From: Nemertoderma westbladi
Taxonomy: Eukaryota; Xenacoelomorpha; Nemertodermatida; Nemertodermatidae
NCBI GenBank assembly: GCA_032718475.1
Contig: JAUCBJ010002744.1
Span: 1 to 32,006 of the forward strand
Direction of reading: 5' to 3'
DNA: 32,006 bases
Shown here piece after piece: positions 10,001-18,115 of the stretch. How positions within the stretch are numbered: position 1 is the first letter of the stretch; each line of letters opens with the position of its first letter. The position numbers were made by a program, and so were the translations under genes. Below the pieces are notes generated by a model. The model was not told the DNA's origin and did no database searches. It was given only the letters and a program-made list of their open reading frames with translations.

Positions 10001-10563
10001 GGTCAGCGACAAACTGGGTTTCAATGGTAAGGGATGTATTAAATGGCCTGGGCCAAAGTTGGGCATGGGAGTCTCAAAATGTTGGGGATGCCAAATTATT
10101 CTTAAATAACGTTAGGGTAGTTTTAATGGATCAATTCATACAAGGGTGGTGGGCTGATATATCAAACTCTTCCAAAGGACAATATTACGTTAAAGATAAA
10201 TTCGGAACAGAAGAATATCTACATTTATTAAAGGACAATAATGGCTTACGTCAAACCCTCGCAAGGTTTCGGTGCTCGTCCCACAACTTAGAGATTGAAG
10301 TTGGTCGTTGGGATCACAGAGCTGTACAGGATCGGGTGTGTAAAATTTGTAACTTAGGGGAAGTAGAACATGAGTACCACTTTCTGCTTGTGTGTCCTGC
10401 TTACTCAAATATAAGGCAAACTTATTTACGGCAATATTACACTATAAACCCATCGGTATATAAGTTTAAGGCATTACTACGGCGCAAACCAGATTTAAAA
10501 AACTTAGCTTTATATCTGAGTAAAGCATTTGCCGTAAGGGAGCGATTGCTAGCAAGATTATAG
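7003..10563 (+). CDS. LINE ORF2: AP-like endonuclease and reverse transcriptase
   Basis: Carries out target-primed reverse transcription: the endonuclease nicks chromosomal DNA and the RT copies element RNA from the nick. Residues are numbered from the GTG at 6991 (the ATG at 7003 is residue 5). Endonuclease motifs are IGNLNVESL (18-26), CTETWLG (47-53), VVGDLNSRTG (166-175), SNIDLML and LPTKHCMVSATLAW. The RT begins near 545 with KRHKAPGMD (~564), motif A FIDFQKAFDRV (~693), GVLQGECLSP (~751) and the catalytic YADD (794-797), then WGLRVNLDKTNVVVF. The C-terminus has a Cys/His cluster C1117-x2-C1120 followed by HEYHFLLVC. There is no RNase H. All key motifs are present and the frame is unbroken, so the protein may be active. 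ORF1 is directly upstream. Confidence 0.92.
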   Translation: MNSNFQFNNFNLSIGNLNVESLSSRLCDPYFIENVKQHDIFICTETWLGPISKLDIDIQGYEHKSVTRKYKKAGAKRFSGGVTVYYKNVLGCAIEILNGPEYEDLLWLRLIGEKLGLYKDIVICAVYIGADGLRAQIADSMCLFDKIEEGVLLYGETHDIIVVGDLNSRTGTELDYIDSDDFTGNSFFDNLLPPDYIYDSDDIWGGVQKIRNNCDKVVNQYGRRLLQLCRSTGLKIMNGRVGEDATQGQCTYYSVSGATGLGKSNIDLMLVDTKLLRNTVAFKVHVDSMLPTKHCMVSATLAWKATIRECKGNSDKKHTNDYSTRFSWKQTKSSQFVDLLGSDEFKASANSLLDDLGSGSYTQESVEEAAKKLTDCIQTVAGQLFKVGTNNTCKSRDSTNDNNECLWFNDECLEKRTAFRNALNKWKSDRTVASKIVVSHTRSMYCKTLRRARANYRRDQSRNLEQLSLEVNETRKFWTLLKNSTGNKNKSQQSKLSLDDFEEHFRNLCSGTPEFSDMGVDPHVDIDVNNSKNLMEKELSQPFTEDEVNIAIDKLKRHKAPGMDMLLNEFFIEGKAALTPLITPLFNAVLYSGNFPRAWAAALVTPIYKNKGSKDDAGNYRGISLLSCLGKLFTSILNYRISWWAEGFQVLNDSQAAFRAGYRTTDHLFVLSGLINYLTSHGNKLYCGFIDFQKAFDRVERDALWVKLNCLGFSGKIFQVIKSLYESVKSRVKWNGGISEAYDCFLGVLQGECLSPVLFILFLNDLEAELRLGGVNGITLSHLQLFLLLYADDLVLIATTGSDLQRSFDILGAYSEYWGLRVNLDKTNVVVFRRGGSLARGDKWFYKGESVGVVSQYNYLGITLSFTGKFACAQRILAQKAEKGLFSLYRYFIKFPNLSFALKYKLFSILIAPILSYGADVWGFHSAPAIERVHLAFLKRLLGVKRSTPDFAVYGETGAVPLSVSRKLTIVKFWVRTLTLPETRLTKRMYQVLYEDALQGSATNWVSMVRDVLNGLGQSWAWESQNVGDAKLFLNNVRVVLMDQFIQGWWADISNSSKGQYYVKDKFGTEEYLHLLKDNNGLRQTLARFRCSSHNLEIEVGRWDHRAVQDRVCKICNLGEVEHEYHFLLVCPAYSNIRQTYLRQYYTINPSVYKFKALLRRKPDLKNLALYLSKAFAVRERLLARL

Positions 10564-10720
10564 TTAATGTGCAATTCAACAATAACATATACGTATGCTT
10601 GTTGTCGATTAATAATAATTATAATTAAAAAAAAAATTAAAGTATTGCAGTATTGTGGACCACAAGATGTAGGCCTATCACAAACACAAGGTGTAATGCT
10701 ACAGGGCCTAAAGTATACTG
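10564..10720 (+). other. LINE 3' UTR, A-rich tail and inner spacer of the long-TIR element
   Basis: ORF2 ends at 10563. About 80 bp follow, ending in an A-rich tract (about 10606-10640), then AGTATTGCA and 71 bp that match neither the left inner spacer nor the LINE. No polyadenylation hexamer stands out; AATTAAA occurs next to the A run. Confidence 0.5.
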
Positions 10721-11103
10721 ATTTGTACCTAACAGCCTAACGCATTACAGCATTACCCAGTGACAGTATATGAGTACTGGTAGGCCAAGGCCCATACAGC
10801 CATACAGCCATACAGCGGGAGGTAAGCCTAAAGTCCACTCCTACAGCGATACGGTACACCGTGTGTAAATACAATCCACAATCATGTATAGGCAGACAGG
10901 CTCACAGGTATGATGATAATTGCAATTGCTAAATACAGTATATAGAAAGTGATAATTCAAATTTCCCTCTCAGCTATTTTTGGCCCAAACGGCAAGATAA
11001 AAAAACATACCATTACAACTTTTGGCCCAAACGGCAAGATAAAAAACATACCATTATAACTTTTTAATATAATATGTTTTTTTTATTTTTGGCCCAAACG
11101 GCG
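10721..11103 (-). repeat. Right terminal inverted repeat of the composite
   Basis: Reverse complement of 4734-5112, ending TTTTTGGCCCAAACGGCG. It differs by small indels, most clearly CCATACAG three times in a row near 10792-10815 where the left TIR has a single copy. The inner edge is at ATTTGTACCTAACAGCC (10721). The high similarity argues that the TIRs were together before or when the element landed in the X-box repeat. Confidence 0.85.
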
Positions 11104-11580
11104 CCCCATAGTCCCAAGTCATAACACCTTAACCTTAGGCCTCAAATTAACATTTTATAAATTTTAACATCTGTTTAGCCCGGTTGCCAAGGTAATTCGA
11201 TTTTCTATTTAACCTCAATCGGCTCTGCTGTGGACCTTATAGTTGAGTTGAGAAACCCCAAGTTTATATCTATTATAGTTTTCCTACAAATAGAGTTATA
11301 AATATTGACTTGAAATACATAGACTTTTTTCTAAGTCCGTTGCCATTGAAACCAGATTTTTCCTGGATATGAGACCCAGTCCAAAAGATGCGCCTCGATG
11401 AGTAGTATATACATGCAAAATTTCAGGGTACTTTTAAAGGCTAGTTTATTCACCTATCAAAAAAAAACTAATCTACCTCACACAAGTAAAATAGCCCACT
11501 ATGAATAGACCATATCAGCTAAGGAAAATCTTTCTTAGCGAAAGTAGTTGATTTTCCTTAGCTTCGTGGACTAACACATA

Positions 11581-13454
11581 CGAGAAAGGCATTTCCTAAA
11601 GGAAATGCAACCACGAAGCTAAGGAAAATTAAACAAACGGCCACACTTTGGTTCGTTGCTTAGCCTCGTTTAGTAGCATTTGTCAATAATTAACTTCTAT
11701 TCCCATGGAAACTAGAGTTCTCTGGAACTGTTGGTTTAACCTTTGAAAAAAAATTCAGTACAGATTGTGGTTCAGAAACACTTTCCGAATTTCAGAAAAT
11801 ATTGTAGTTTATGTCCAAATTACCGATTTTCTATCAAAATGCATCTGTTTGCAGTGGTTGTCATGGAAACTGAAAAATAGAACAATGTAATTCGGATGCA
11901 GAATAAGTCATATAGTGGGGGTAGGGGTTAGTCCCAAGTCATAATACTATTAACTTGTGCTTCAAATTATCATTTTATAAATTTTAACATCTGTTTAGAC
12001 TTGTTGCTATGGTAACTGTATTTTCTAATTAACCTCAAACGGCTTGGATATGGATCTTATAGATGAGTTGCAAAACCCCAAGTTTATATATATTACAGTT
12101 TTGCTACAAATAGAGTTATCAATATAGACTTGAATGATATAGAGTTTAATAAACTACAGTTACCATGGTAACTAAATTTCTGGAATAATTTAAGTTTCAC
12201 TAAAAGTTCAAACTAGAGGTCCAGATAACACATACCCAGTTTTGTAAAATTTTATCGCGAAGTCAATGTCCAAATGAATAATTTTTGTATAACAACATCT
12301 GTTTTCTGCGGTTGTCATGGTAACTGAAAAATAGAACAATGTAATTCGGATGCAGAATAAGTAATATAGTGGGGGTAGGGGTTGGTCCCAAGTCATCACA
12401 CATTAACCTTAGGCTTCAAATTAACATTTTATTACCGATTTTCTATCAAAATGCATCTGTTTACAGTGGTTGTCATGGAAACTGAAAAATAGAACAATGT
12501 AATTCGGATGCAGAATAAGTCATATAGTGGGGGTAGGGGTTTCCCAAGTCATAACACCTTAACCTTAGGCTTCAAATTAACATTTTATAAATTTTAACAT
12601 CTGTTTAGACTTGTTGCTATGGTAACTGTATTTTCTAATTAACCTCAAACGGCTTGGATATGGATCTTATATATGAGTTGCAAAACCCCAAGTTTATATA
12701 TATTACAGTTTTGCTACAAATAGAGTTATCAATATAGACTTGAATGATATAGAGTTTAATAAACTACAGTTACCATGGTAACTAAATTTCTGGAATAATT
12801 TAAGTTTCACTAAAAGTTCCAACTAGTGGTCCAGATAACACATACCCAGTTTTGTAAAATTTAATCGCGAAGTCTATGTCCAAATGAGTTATTTTTGTAT
12901 AAAAACATCTGTTTTCAGCGGTTGTCATGGTAACTGAAAAATAGAACAATCGAATTCGGACGCAGTATAAGTTATATAGTGGGGGTAGGGGTTGGTCCCA
13001 AATCATCACACATTAACCTTAGGCTTCAAATTAACATTTTATAAATTTTAACATCTATTTAGCCCGGTTGCCAAGGTAACTGGATTTTCTATTTAACCTC
13101 AATCGGCTCTGCTATGGACTTTATAGTTGAGTTGAGAAACCCCAAGTTTATATCTATTATAGTTTTCCTACAAATATAGTTATAAATATTGACTTGAAAT
13201 ACATAGACTTTTTTCTAAGTCCGTTGCCATGGAAACCAGATTTTTCCTGGATATGAGACCCAGCCCACACGATGCGCCTCGACGAGTAGTACATACATGC
13301 AAAATTTCAGGGTACTTTTAAAGGCTAGATTTTTCCGGAATAAAAAAGGACCAAATCTGCTCCATACAAGTAAAATAGCCCACTATGAATACACCATCTC
13401 AGCTAAGGGAAATCTTTCTTAGCGAAAGTAGTTGATTTTCCTTAGCTTCGTGGA
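11581..13454 (-). mobile_element. Helitron-like non-autonomous element, copy 2
   Basis: Same ends as copy 1: 3' hairpin GCATTTCC/GGAAATGC with terminal CGAG in place of CTAG (11581-11584), and 5' end TCCACGAAGCTAAGG at 13454. It lies only 10 bp from copy 1 in the same orientation. It is the longest uninterrupted copy (1.87 kb) because its repeat core holds an extra duplication of about 610 bp (about 11940-12420 repeated at about 12550-13030). The small frames at 12208-12399 and 12800-13009 are the same repeat read twice and are not genes. Confidence 0.6.
12003..13236. repeat. X-box-bearing ~150-bp repeat array in copy 2
   Basis: Nine successive palindromic motifs occur at 12003, 12159, 12311, 12469, 12613, 12769, 12921, 13067 and 13223 (14 bp each). 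Examples are GTTGCTATGGTAAC, GTTACCATGGTAAC, GTTGTCATGGTAAC and GTTGCCATGGAAAC. The spacings are 156, 152, 158, 144, 156, 152, 146 and 156 bp. Unit types recur in the same order, giving a higher-order unit. The motif stays while the AT-rich sequence around it varies. Confidence 0.85.
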
Positions 13455-13813
13455 CAATCTTTTATTGCAATACGCGTTGTTTACTAGAAAGGCATTTCCT
13501 AAAGGAAATGCAACCACGAAGCTAAGGAAAATTAAACAAACGGCCGCACTTTAGTTCGTTGCTTAGCCTCGTTTAGTAGCATTTGCCAATAATTAGCTTC
13601 TATTTCCATGGAAACTAGAGTTCTATGGAACTGTTGGTTCATCCTTTGAAAAAAGATTCAGTCCAGATTGTGGTTCAGATAACACATATACCAAGTTTCA
13701 GAAAATATTGTACTTTATGTCCAAAATACCGATTTTCTATCAAAATGCATCTGTTTGCAGTGGTTGTCAAGGAAACTGAAAAATAGAACAATGTAATTCG
13801 GATGCAGAATAAC

Positions 13814-13823
13814 TCATATAGTG
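13814..13823 (+). repeat. Target-site duplication, left copy (TCATATAGTG)
   Basis: TCATATAGTG recurs exactly at 15873-15882. Unbroken units of the host repeat read AGTCATATAGTGGGGGTAGG, so the two copies are the duplicated target of the Penelope-like insertion. Confidence 0.85.
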
Positions 13824-15575
13824 CCTTTTGACAAGGGGAACGGCTATTGTGTTATGAGGAAGGAGTCGTATCTGACCAAGGCTGATACTCTCATCGCCGA
13901 CCCCGCCAAGTTTGGTCCCCCTCCAGGCCGCCCGGGTGCTGTGAAGATCGATATTTACCGTCGTAGGGCCGAGGTTATACGGGACGAGGTCACCAGTATT
14001 GTGGGTAAGGAGAGTAAGGAACTCCTAGCCAAGTTACTACCGCGCAAGGATACTACTCCCCCGAGGCTGTATGGCCTCGCTAAGGTCCACAAGGCTGGTG
14101 TCCCCCTCCGCCCGATAACTTCAATGCCCGGCAGCATCTACCACCCTGTCGCTGAGTACCTCAGGGACATGTTGCAGGTGCTGCCAGAGGGTAGGATTGG
14201 TACTAACAGCACCGGGGCTGCCGATCGTCTCGCCGAGCTGGAGGTAGAACCCACGGACCGCCTCTACTCCCTGGACGTAGTGAGTTTATTCACTAATGTT
14301 CCACTTAAGGAGGCGGTGCAGCTTGCTGCTGATCTACTGTACGAGCAACATCCTGACCAGCCTATCAACAAGGACCAATTTATTCGTCTTATGTTGGTTG
14401 CTACACAGGATGTTGTATTCCTGGATCACCGTGGTAACTACCGTTGTCAGAGGGATGGTGTCGCCATGGGCTCCCCTTTGGGTCCCATACTCGCCAACAT
14501 CTTTCTGTCACAGTTCGATGAGCAGATCGCGGCGGGTACCAAGCTTAGCGATAGGTACGTTGATGACGTGATTAGCGTTGGTAGTAATGACCCCACTGAG
14601 AAGCTGAGAGAGGTCAATGCCCTCCACCCCAATCTTAAGTTTACACTTGAGTTGGAGGAACAGGGCCGCTTGCTTTTCCTTGATTTGGTTGTGTCCCGTA
14701 CTGACCACGCGCTTGCGACGGCGTGGTACCGCAAGCCTACAGATACCGGGCTTGTTCTTAATGCTACTGCGTGTGCCCCTGAGGCATACAAACGGGGGGT
14801 AGTTCGTGGAATGTTTCATCGCATTTTCAACGTCAGTAAGGGCGGGGATGGCTCCCAGCTCCTTTCTGCAATTGGCGAAGCTAACACCATTCTGAGCAAT
14901 AACCAATATACGAATGCGATGATTCAACGCGAGCTTACCGCCGTCCGTGCCGCTAGGGGGCGTCCTGGCAATTGTAGTGAGAGCGAGGTGACTGCGGTTG
15001 CACCCACTGAGGTCATTGACCTGGTGGATCCAGCACCCGTAGATAATCCCAGGCCTATCATCTGTAAGTTTGAGTACCGCGGTCGGGCTACCGAACTTTT
15101 CGTTCGTAGGCTACGTGGTCTAGTACCGAGATCTTGCGCACGGCCAGTGCGGTTTGTTTACACAACTGCCAAACTGCGCCAATCACTGCCATCATTGAAA
15201 CATCCGGTTCCCGATATTCTGGCTTCTAACGTCGTGTATTCATTTGCTTGTCCCTCTTGTAAGGGGGAATATGTTGGACATACCATCCAACACTTATTTG
15301 AACGCGTTAGACAGCATCAAGACGGGTCGGCCAATGATGGTAGTGAACAAGGCAAGACAGTTCACAACCATATCATGACGCACCGCGGGGAGCCCAACAC
15401 ACGTTGGTTGACTGACTGGCGAGAGTTGTTCAAACACTTCAAGGTTATTGCACGGCACCCTTTGCGTCCTGTCCTGCAAAAACTAGAAATGTTTTATATA
15501 CGCACTCGCCAGCCAGCTATTAACAAGCAGAAACGTGATTGGCGCAAGTTTGAGGTGCTGCTTCCCAGTGGTTAG
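13824..15575 (+). CDS. Penelope-like RT with GIY-YIG endonuclease, N-terminally truncated
   Basis: An open frame to TAG at 15573-15575. The GTG at 13821 lies in the target duplication and is not a real start. Residues are numbered from that GTG. RT motifs: PFDKGNGYCVM at the truncated start, LYGLAKVHK and PLRPITS (about 84-100), motif A YSLDVVSLFTNVP (~149), MGSPLGPILANIFL (216-229), YVDDVI (246-251), LLFLDLVV and TAWYRKPTD. The C-terminal GIY-YIG nuclease (about 470-560) has VVYSFACPSC, YVGHT, the Arg of FERVRQH and the probable catalytic Glu in LEMFYIRTRQPAIN. Penelope-like enzymes nick DNA and reverse transcribe element RNA. No stop or frameshift is present in the remaining part, so the insertion is probably recent although incomplete. 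Confidence 0.92.
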   Translation, partial: PFDKGNGYCVMRKESYLTKADTLIADPAKFGPPPGRPGAVKIDIYRRRAEVIRDEVTSIVGKESKELLAKLLPRKDTTPPRLYGLAKVHKAGVPLRPITSMPGSIYHPVAEYLRDMLQVLPEGRIGTNSTGAADRLAELEVEPTDRLYSLDVVSLFTNVPLKEAVQLAADLLYEQHPDQPINKDQFIRLMLVATQDVVFLDHRGNYRCQRDGVAMGSPLGPILANIFLSQFDEQIAAGTKLSDRYVDDVISVGSNDPTEKLREVNALHPNLKFTLELEEQGRLLFLDLVVSRTDHALATAWYRKPTDTGLVLNATACAPEAYKRGVVRGMFHRIFNVSKGGDGSQLLSAIGEANTILSNNQYTNAMIQRELTAVRAARGRPGNCSESEVTAVAPTEVIDLVDPAPVDNPRPIICKFEYRGRATELFVRRLRGLVPRSCARPVRFVYTTAKLRQSLPSLKHPVPDILASNVVYSFACPSCKGEYVGHTIQHLFERVRQHQDGSANDGSEQGKTVHNHIMTHRGEPNTRWLTDWRELFKHFKVIARHPLRPVLQKLEMFYIRTRQPAINKQKRDWRKFEVLLPSG

Positions 15576-15660
15576 ACGGATACACTTCTACCTTGTTTCA
15601 CTTTACCGTCCCGTCTCCCTTGGGAACTTCTATCTATTGTCTCCTTTCTAGCACTAGCTA

Positions 15661-15690
15661 CTTGAGAAAGCCCCCATTGGGGCGAAACCT
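15661..15690 (+). ncRNA. Hammerhead-ribozyme-like core in the Penelope-like 3' region
   Basis: CTTGAGAAA is followed by a GCCCC/GGGGC stem with a CATT loop, then GAAAC. The order CUGANGA - stem II - GAAA is that of a hammerhead core, and such ribozymes are known from Penelope-like elements. The first box is imperfect (CTTGAGA), and I could not pair stems I and III with confidence, so this may be a decayed or minimal motif. Confidence 0.3.
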
Positions 15691-15692
15691 AC

Positions 15693-15720
15693 TGATCAGC
15701 TGACAGCCGTCAGCTGATTA
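15693..15720 (+). repeat. Perfect 10-bp hairpin in the Penelope-like 3' UTR
   Basis: ATCAGCTGAC and GTCAGCTGAT (15695-15704 and 15709-15718) pair around an AGCC loop, with an extra G-T and T-A pair outside. It lies just after the hammerhead-like motif and may belong to its structure. Confidence 0.6.
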
Positions 15721-15872
15721 CTGATTGCATGCAACGTCTAATGGTCAGTTGCTTTTTTATTTTAGTATTTGTATCGTACTGTACTGGCATACCTACCGGT
15801 AAGGTTTTTTACTTCAGCTTGACAATTAAAGAATAAAATAATTGTATTAACTCAAGCATTTAATTATTATTA

Positions 15873-15882
15873 TCATATAGTG
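15873..15882 (+). repeat. Target-site duplication, right copy (TCATATAGTG)
   Basis: Exact repeat of 13814-13823. After it the host repeat resumes with GGGGTAGGTGTTGGTCCC. Confidence 0.85.
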
Positions 15883-16840
15883 GGGGTAGGTGTTGGTCCC
15901 AAGTCATAATACTATTAACTTGTGCTTCAAATTATTATTTTATAAATTTTGACATCTGTTTAGTCTTGTTGCTATGGTAACTGGATTGCATAATTAACCT
16001 CGAACGGCTTGTATATAGCTATTATAGATGTGTTGCAAAACCCCAAGTTTATATATATTACATTATTTTGTTAAAAATAGAGTATTGATTTTAGACTTGA
16101 ATGATATAGACTTTAATAAACTCCAGTCACCATGGTAACTAGATATTTCTGGAATGTTTTGAGTTTCACTAAAAGTTCCAACGAGTGTTCCAGTCCAGAT
16201 AACACATACCCAGTTTAATAAAATTTTATCGCGAAGTCTATGTCCAAATGAGTAATTTTTGCATAAAAACATCTGTTTACAGCGGTTGTCATGGTAACTG
16301 CAAAATAAAACAATGAAATTCGGACGCAGAATAAGTTATATAGTGGGGGTAGGGATTGGTCCCAATTCATAACACATTAACCTTAGGCTTCAAATTAACA
16401 TTTTATAAATTTTAACATCTGTTTAGCCCGGTTGCCAAGGCAACTGGATTTTCTATTGAACCTCAATCGGCTCTGCTATGGACCTTATAGTTGAGTTGAG
16501 AAACCCCAAGTATATATGTATTATAGTTTTCCTACAAATAGAGTTATAAATATTGACTTGAAATACATAGACTTTTTTCTAAGTCCGTTGCCATGGAAAC
16601 CAGATTTTTCCTGGATATGAGACCCAGCCCAAAAGATGCGCCTCGACGAGTAGTATATACATGCAAAATTTCAGGGTACTTTTAAATGCTAGTTTTTTCT
16701 GGAGTCAAAAAAAAACTAATCTGCCTCACACAAGTAAAATAGCCCACTATGAATAGACCATCTCAGCTAAGGAAAATATTTCTTAGCGAAAGTAGTTGAT
16801 TTTCCTTAGCTTCGTGGATTTCTCTTCCGCCGTCTATATA

Positions 16841-18115
16841 CTAGAAAGGCATTTCCTAAAGGAAATGCAACCACGAAGCTAAGGAAAATTAAACAAAGGG
16901 CCACAATTTGGTTTGTTGCTTAGCCTAGTTTAGTAGCATTTGCCAATAAATAACTTATATTCCCATGGAAACTAGAATTCTCTGGAACTGTTGGCTTTAC
17001 CTTTGAAAAAAGATTCAGTCCAAATTGTTTTTCAGATAAAGATAACACATATCGAGTTTCAGAAAATATTGTAGTTTATGTCCAAATTACCGATTTTATA
17101 TCAAAATGCATCTGTTTGCAGTGGTTGTCATGGAAACTGAAATATAGAACAATGTAATTCGGATGCAGAATAAGTCATATAGTGGGGATAGGTCTTGGTC
17201 CCAAGTCATAATACTATTAACTTGTGTTTAAAATTACCATTTTAGAAACTTTAACATCTGTTTAGTCTTGATGGTATGGTAATTGGATTATGTAATTAAC
17301 CTCGAATGGATTGTATATGGACCTTACAGATGAGTTGCAAAACCCCAAATTTATATATATTACATTATTTTGCTACAAATAGAGTATTGAATTTAGACTT
17401 GAATGATATAGACTTTAATAAACTCCAGGTACCATGGTAACAAGATATTTCTGGAATGTTTTCAGTTTCACTAAAAGTTCCAACTAGTGGTCCAGATAAC
17501 ACATACACAGTTTTGTAAAATTTTATCGCGAAGTCTATGTCCAAATGAATAATTTTTGTATAAAAACATCTGTTTTCAGTGGTTGTCATGGTAACTGAAA
17601 AATAGAACAATGTAATTCGGATGCAGAATAAGTTATATAGTGGGGGTAGGGATTGGTCCCAAGTCATAACACCTTGCCCGTAGGCCTCAAATTAACATTT
17701 TATAAATTTTAACATCTGTTTATCCCGGTTGCCAAGGTAACTGGATTTTCTATTTAGCCTCAATCGGATCTGCTATGGACCTTATAGTTGTGTTGCGAAA
17801 CCCCAAGTTTATATCTATTATAGTTTTCCTAGAAATAGAGTTTTAAATATTGACTTGAAATACCTAGACTTTTTTCTAAGTCCGTTGCCATGGAAACCAG
17901 ATTTTTCCTGGATATGAGACCCATCCCACACGATGCGCCTCGACGAGTAGTATATACATGTAAAATTTCAGGGTACTTTTAAAGGCTAGTTTTTTCACAG
18001 GTCAAAAAACACTAAATCTGCCCCATACAAGTAAAATAGCCCACTATGAATAGACCATCTCAGCTAAGGAAAATCTTTCTTAGCGAAAGTAGTTGATTTT
18101 CCTTAGCTTCGTGGA
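16841..18115 (-). mobile_element. Helitron-like non-autonomous element, copy 4
   Basis: A complete uninterrupted copy of 1275 bp: CTAG plus hairpin at 16841-16869 and 5' end TCCACG at 18115. A 22-bp spacer separates it from copy 3. X-box motifs lie near 16963, 17124, 17270, 17430, 17580, 17727 and 17885, about 150 bp apart. The 100-codon frame at 17365-17667 on the minus strand reads through two repeat units and recurs in other copies, so I do not call it a gene. Confidence 0.65.

Larger units (their letters stand above)
5179..10649 (+). mobile_element. APE-type LINE, apparently full length, with intact ORF1 and ORF2
   Basis: Two uninterrupted ORFs (573 and about 1186 codons) code for an L1-ORF1-like RNA-binding protein and an endonuclease/RT. 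The 3' end is A-rich (AATAATAATTATAATTAAAAAAAAAATTAAA before 10641, given here as AATAATAATTATAATT then A10). AGTACTGCA at 5179-5187 and AGTATTGCA at 10641-10649 flank the unit and differ in one of nine bases, a possible target-site duplication. This would put the 5' end near 5188, about 60 bp before ORF1, and leave 66-71 bp of host element on each inner side of the TIRs. The clade is not assigned; GVLQGECLSP before YADD and the L1-like ORF1 resemble LINEs common in marine invertebrates. Confidence 0.7.
4733..11110. mobile_element. 6.4-kb composite: LINE enclosed by ~380-bp terminal inverted repeats
   Basis: Long inverted repeats (4734-5112 and 10721-11103) bound a block that interrupts the X-box repeat of copy 1. 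Uninterrupted copies read GGTTGGTCCCAAGTCATAAC; here the left flank stops at GTCCCA (4727-4732) and the right flank resumes at GTCCCA (11111-11116), which suggests a 6-bp target duplication with a few filler bases. A second reading is CCCAT directly next to both TIR ends. Inside the TIRs lie two intact LINE ORFs. The simplest model is a long-TIR DNA transposon (Mutator-like TIRs are often this long) into which a LINE later inserted. No transposase for these TIRs is present. Confidence 0.75.
3942..11570 (-). mobile_element. Helitron-like non-autonomous element, copy 1 (interrupted by the long-TIR composite)
   Basis: Read on the minus strand, the element begins TCCACGAAGCTAAGGAAAAT (5' end at 11570) and ends in the hairpin GCATTTCC-TTTA-GGAAATGC followed by CTTT and CTAG (3942-3945), with a T next in the flank. 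A 5' TC, a subterminal hairpin, a 3' CTRR and a following T are Helitron hallmarks. The 5' end also folds: an AGCTAAGGAAAATC stem recurs inverted about 20 bp inside. The inner part is the X-box-bearing repeat of about 150 bp. Without the insertion at 4733-11110 the copy would be about 1.25 kb. There is no Rep/helicase gene here, so it would depend on an autonomous partner elsewhere. Confidence 0.6.
13824..15872 (+). mobile_element. 5'-truncated Penelope-like element
   Basis: A 2.05-kb insertion bounded by a perfect 10-bp target-site duplication. It codes for RT plus GIY-YIG endonuclease, the Penelope pattern. The insertion starts inside the RT N-terminal region, so it lacks the element's 5' part. 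The 3' region (15576-15872) holds a hammerhead-like motif, a 10-bp-stem hairpin and an AT-rich end. It is more GC-rich than the surrounding repeats. Confidence 0.9.
13484..16818 (-). mobile_element. Helitron-like non-autonomous element, copy 3 (interrupted by a Penelope-like element)
   Basis: The 3' terminus CTAG plus hairpin is at 13484-13511 and the 5' TCCACG end at 16818, in the same orientation as its neighbours and 29 bp from copy 2. The Penelope-like insertion at 13824-15872 splits it. 13484-13820 is nearly identical to the truncated copy 5 at 18116-18450. X-box motifs continue after the insertion near 15965, 16127, 16283, 16430 and 16587. The frame at 16063-16272 is repeat, not a gene. 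Confidence 0.6.

Noticed and set aside
4734-11103. Inverted LTRs of a DIRS-like retrotransposon
   Set aside because: There is no tyrosine recombinase or RNase H, and the ORFs are a LINE ORF1 plus an APE-type ORF2.
12003-13236. CRISPR-like or clustered regulatory array because of regular spacing
   Set aside because: Spacers are similar to each other rather than unique, the period is about 150 bp and the DNA is clearly eukaryotic; it is a tandem repeat inside mobile elements.
14447-14927. Minus-strand frames of 114 and 139 codons inside the Penelope-like ORF
   Set aside because: GC-rich antisense shadows of the RT frame.
17365-17667. Conserved small protein (WDQxLPPLYNLFCIRI-type) seen at several places (12208-12399, 12800-13009, 16063-16272, 17365-17667)
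   Set aside because: It recurs because it reads through the X-box repeat; truncation points differ and no domain is present.
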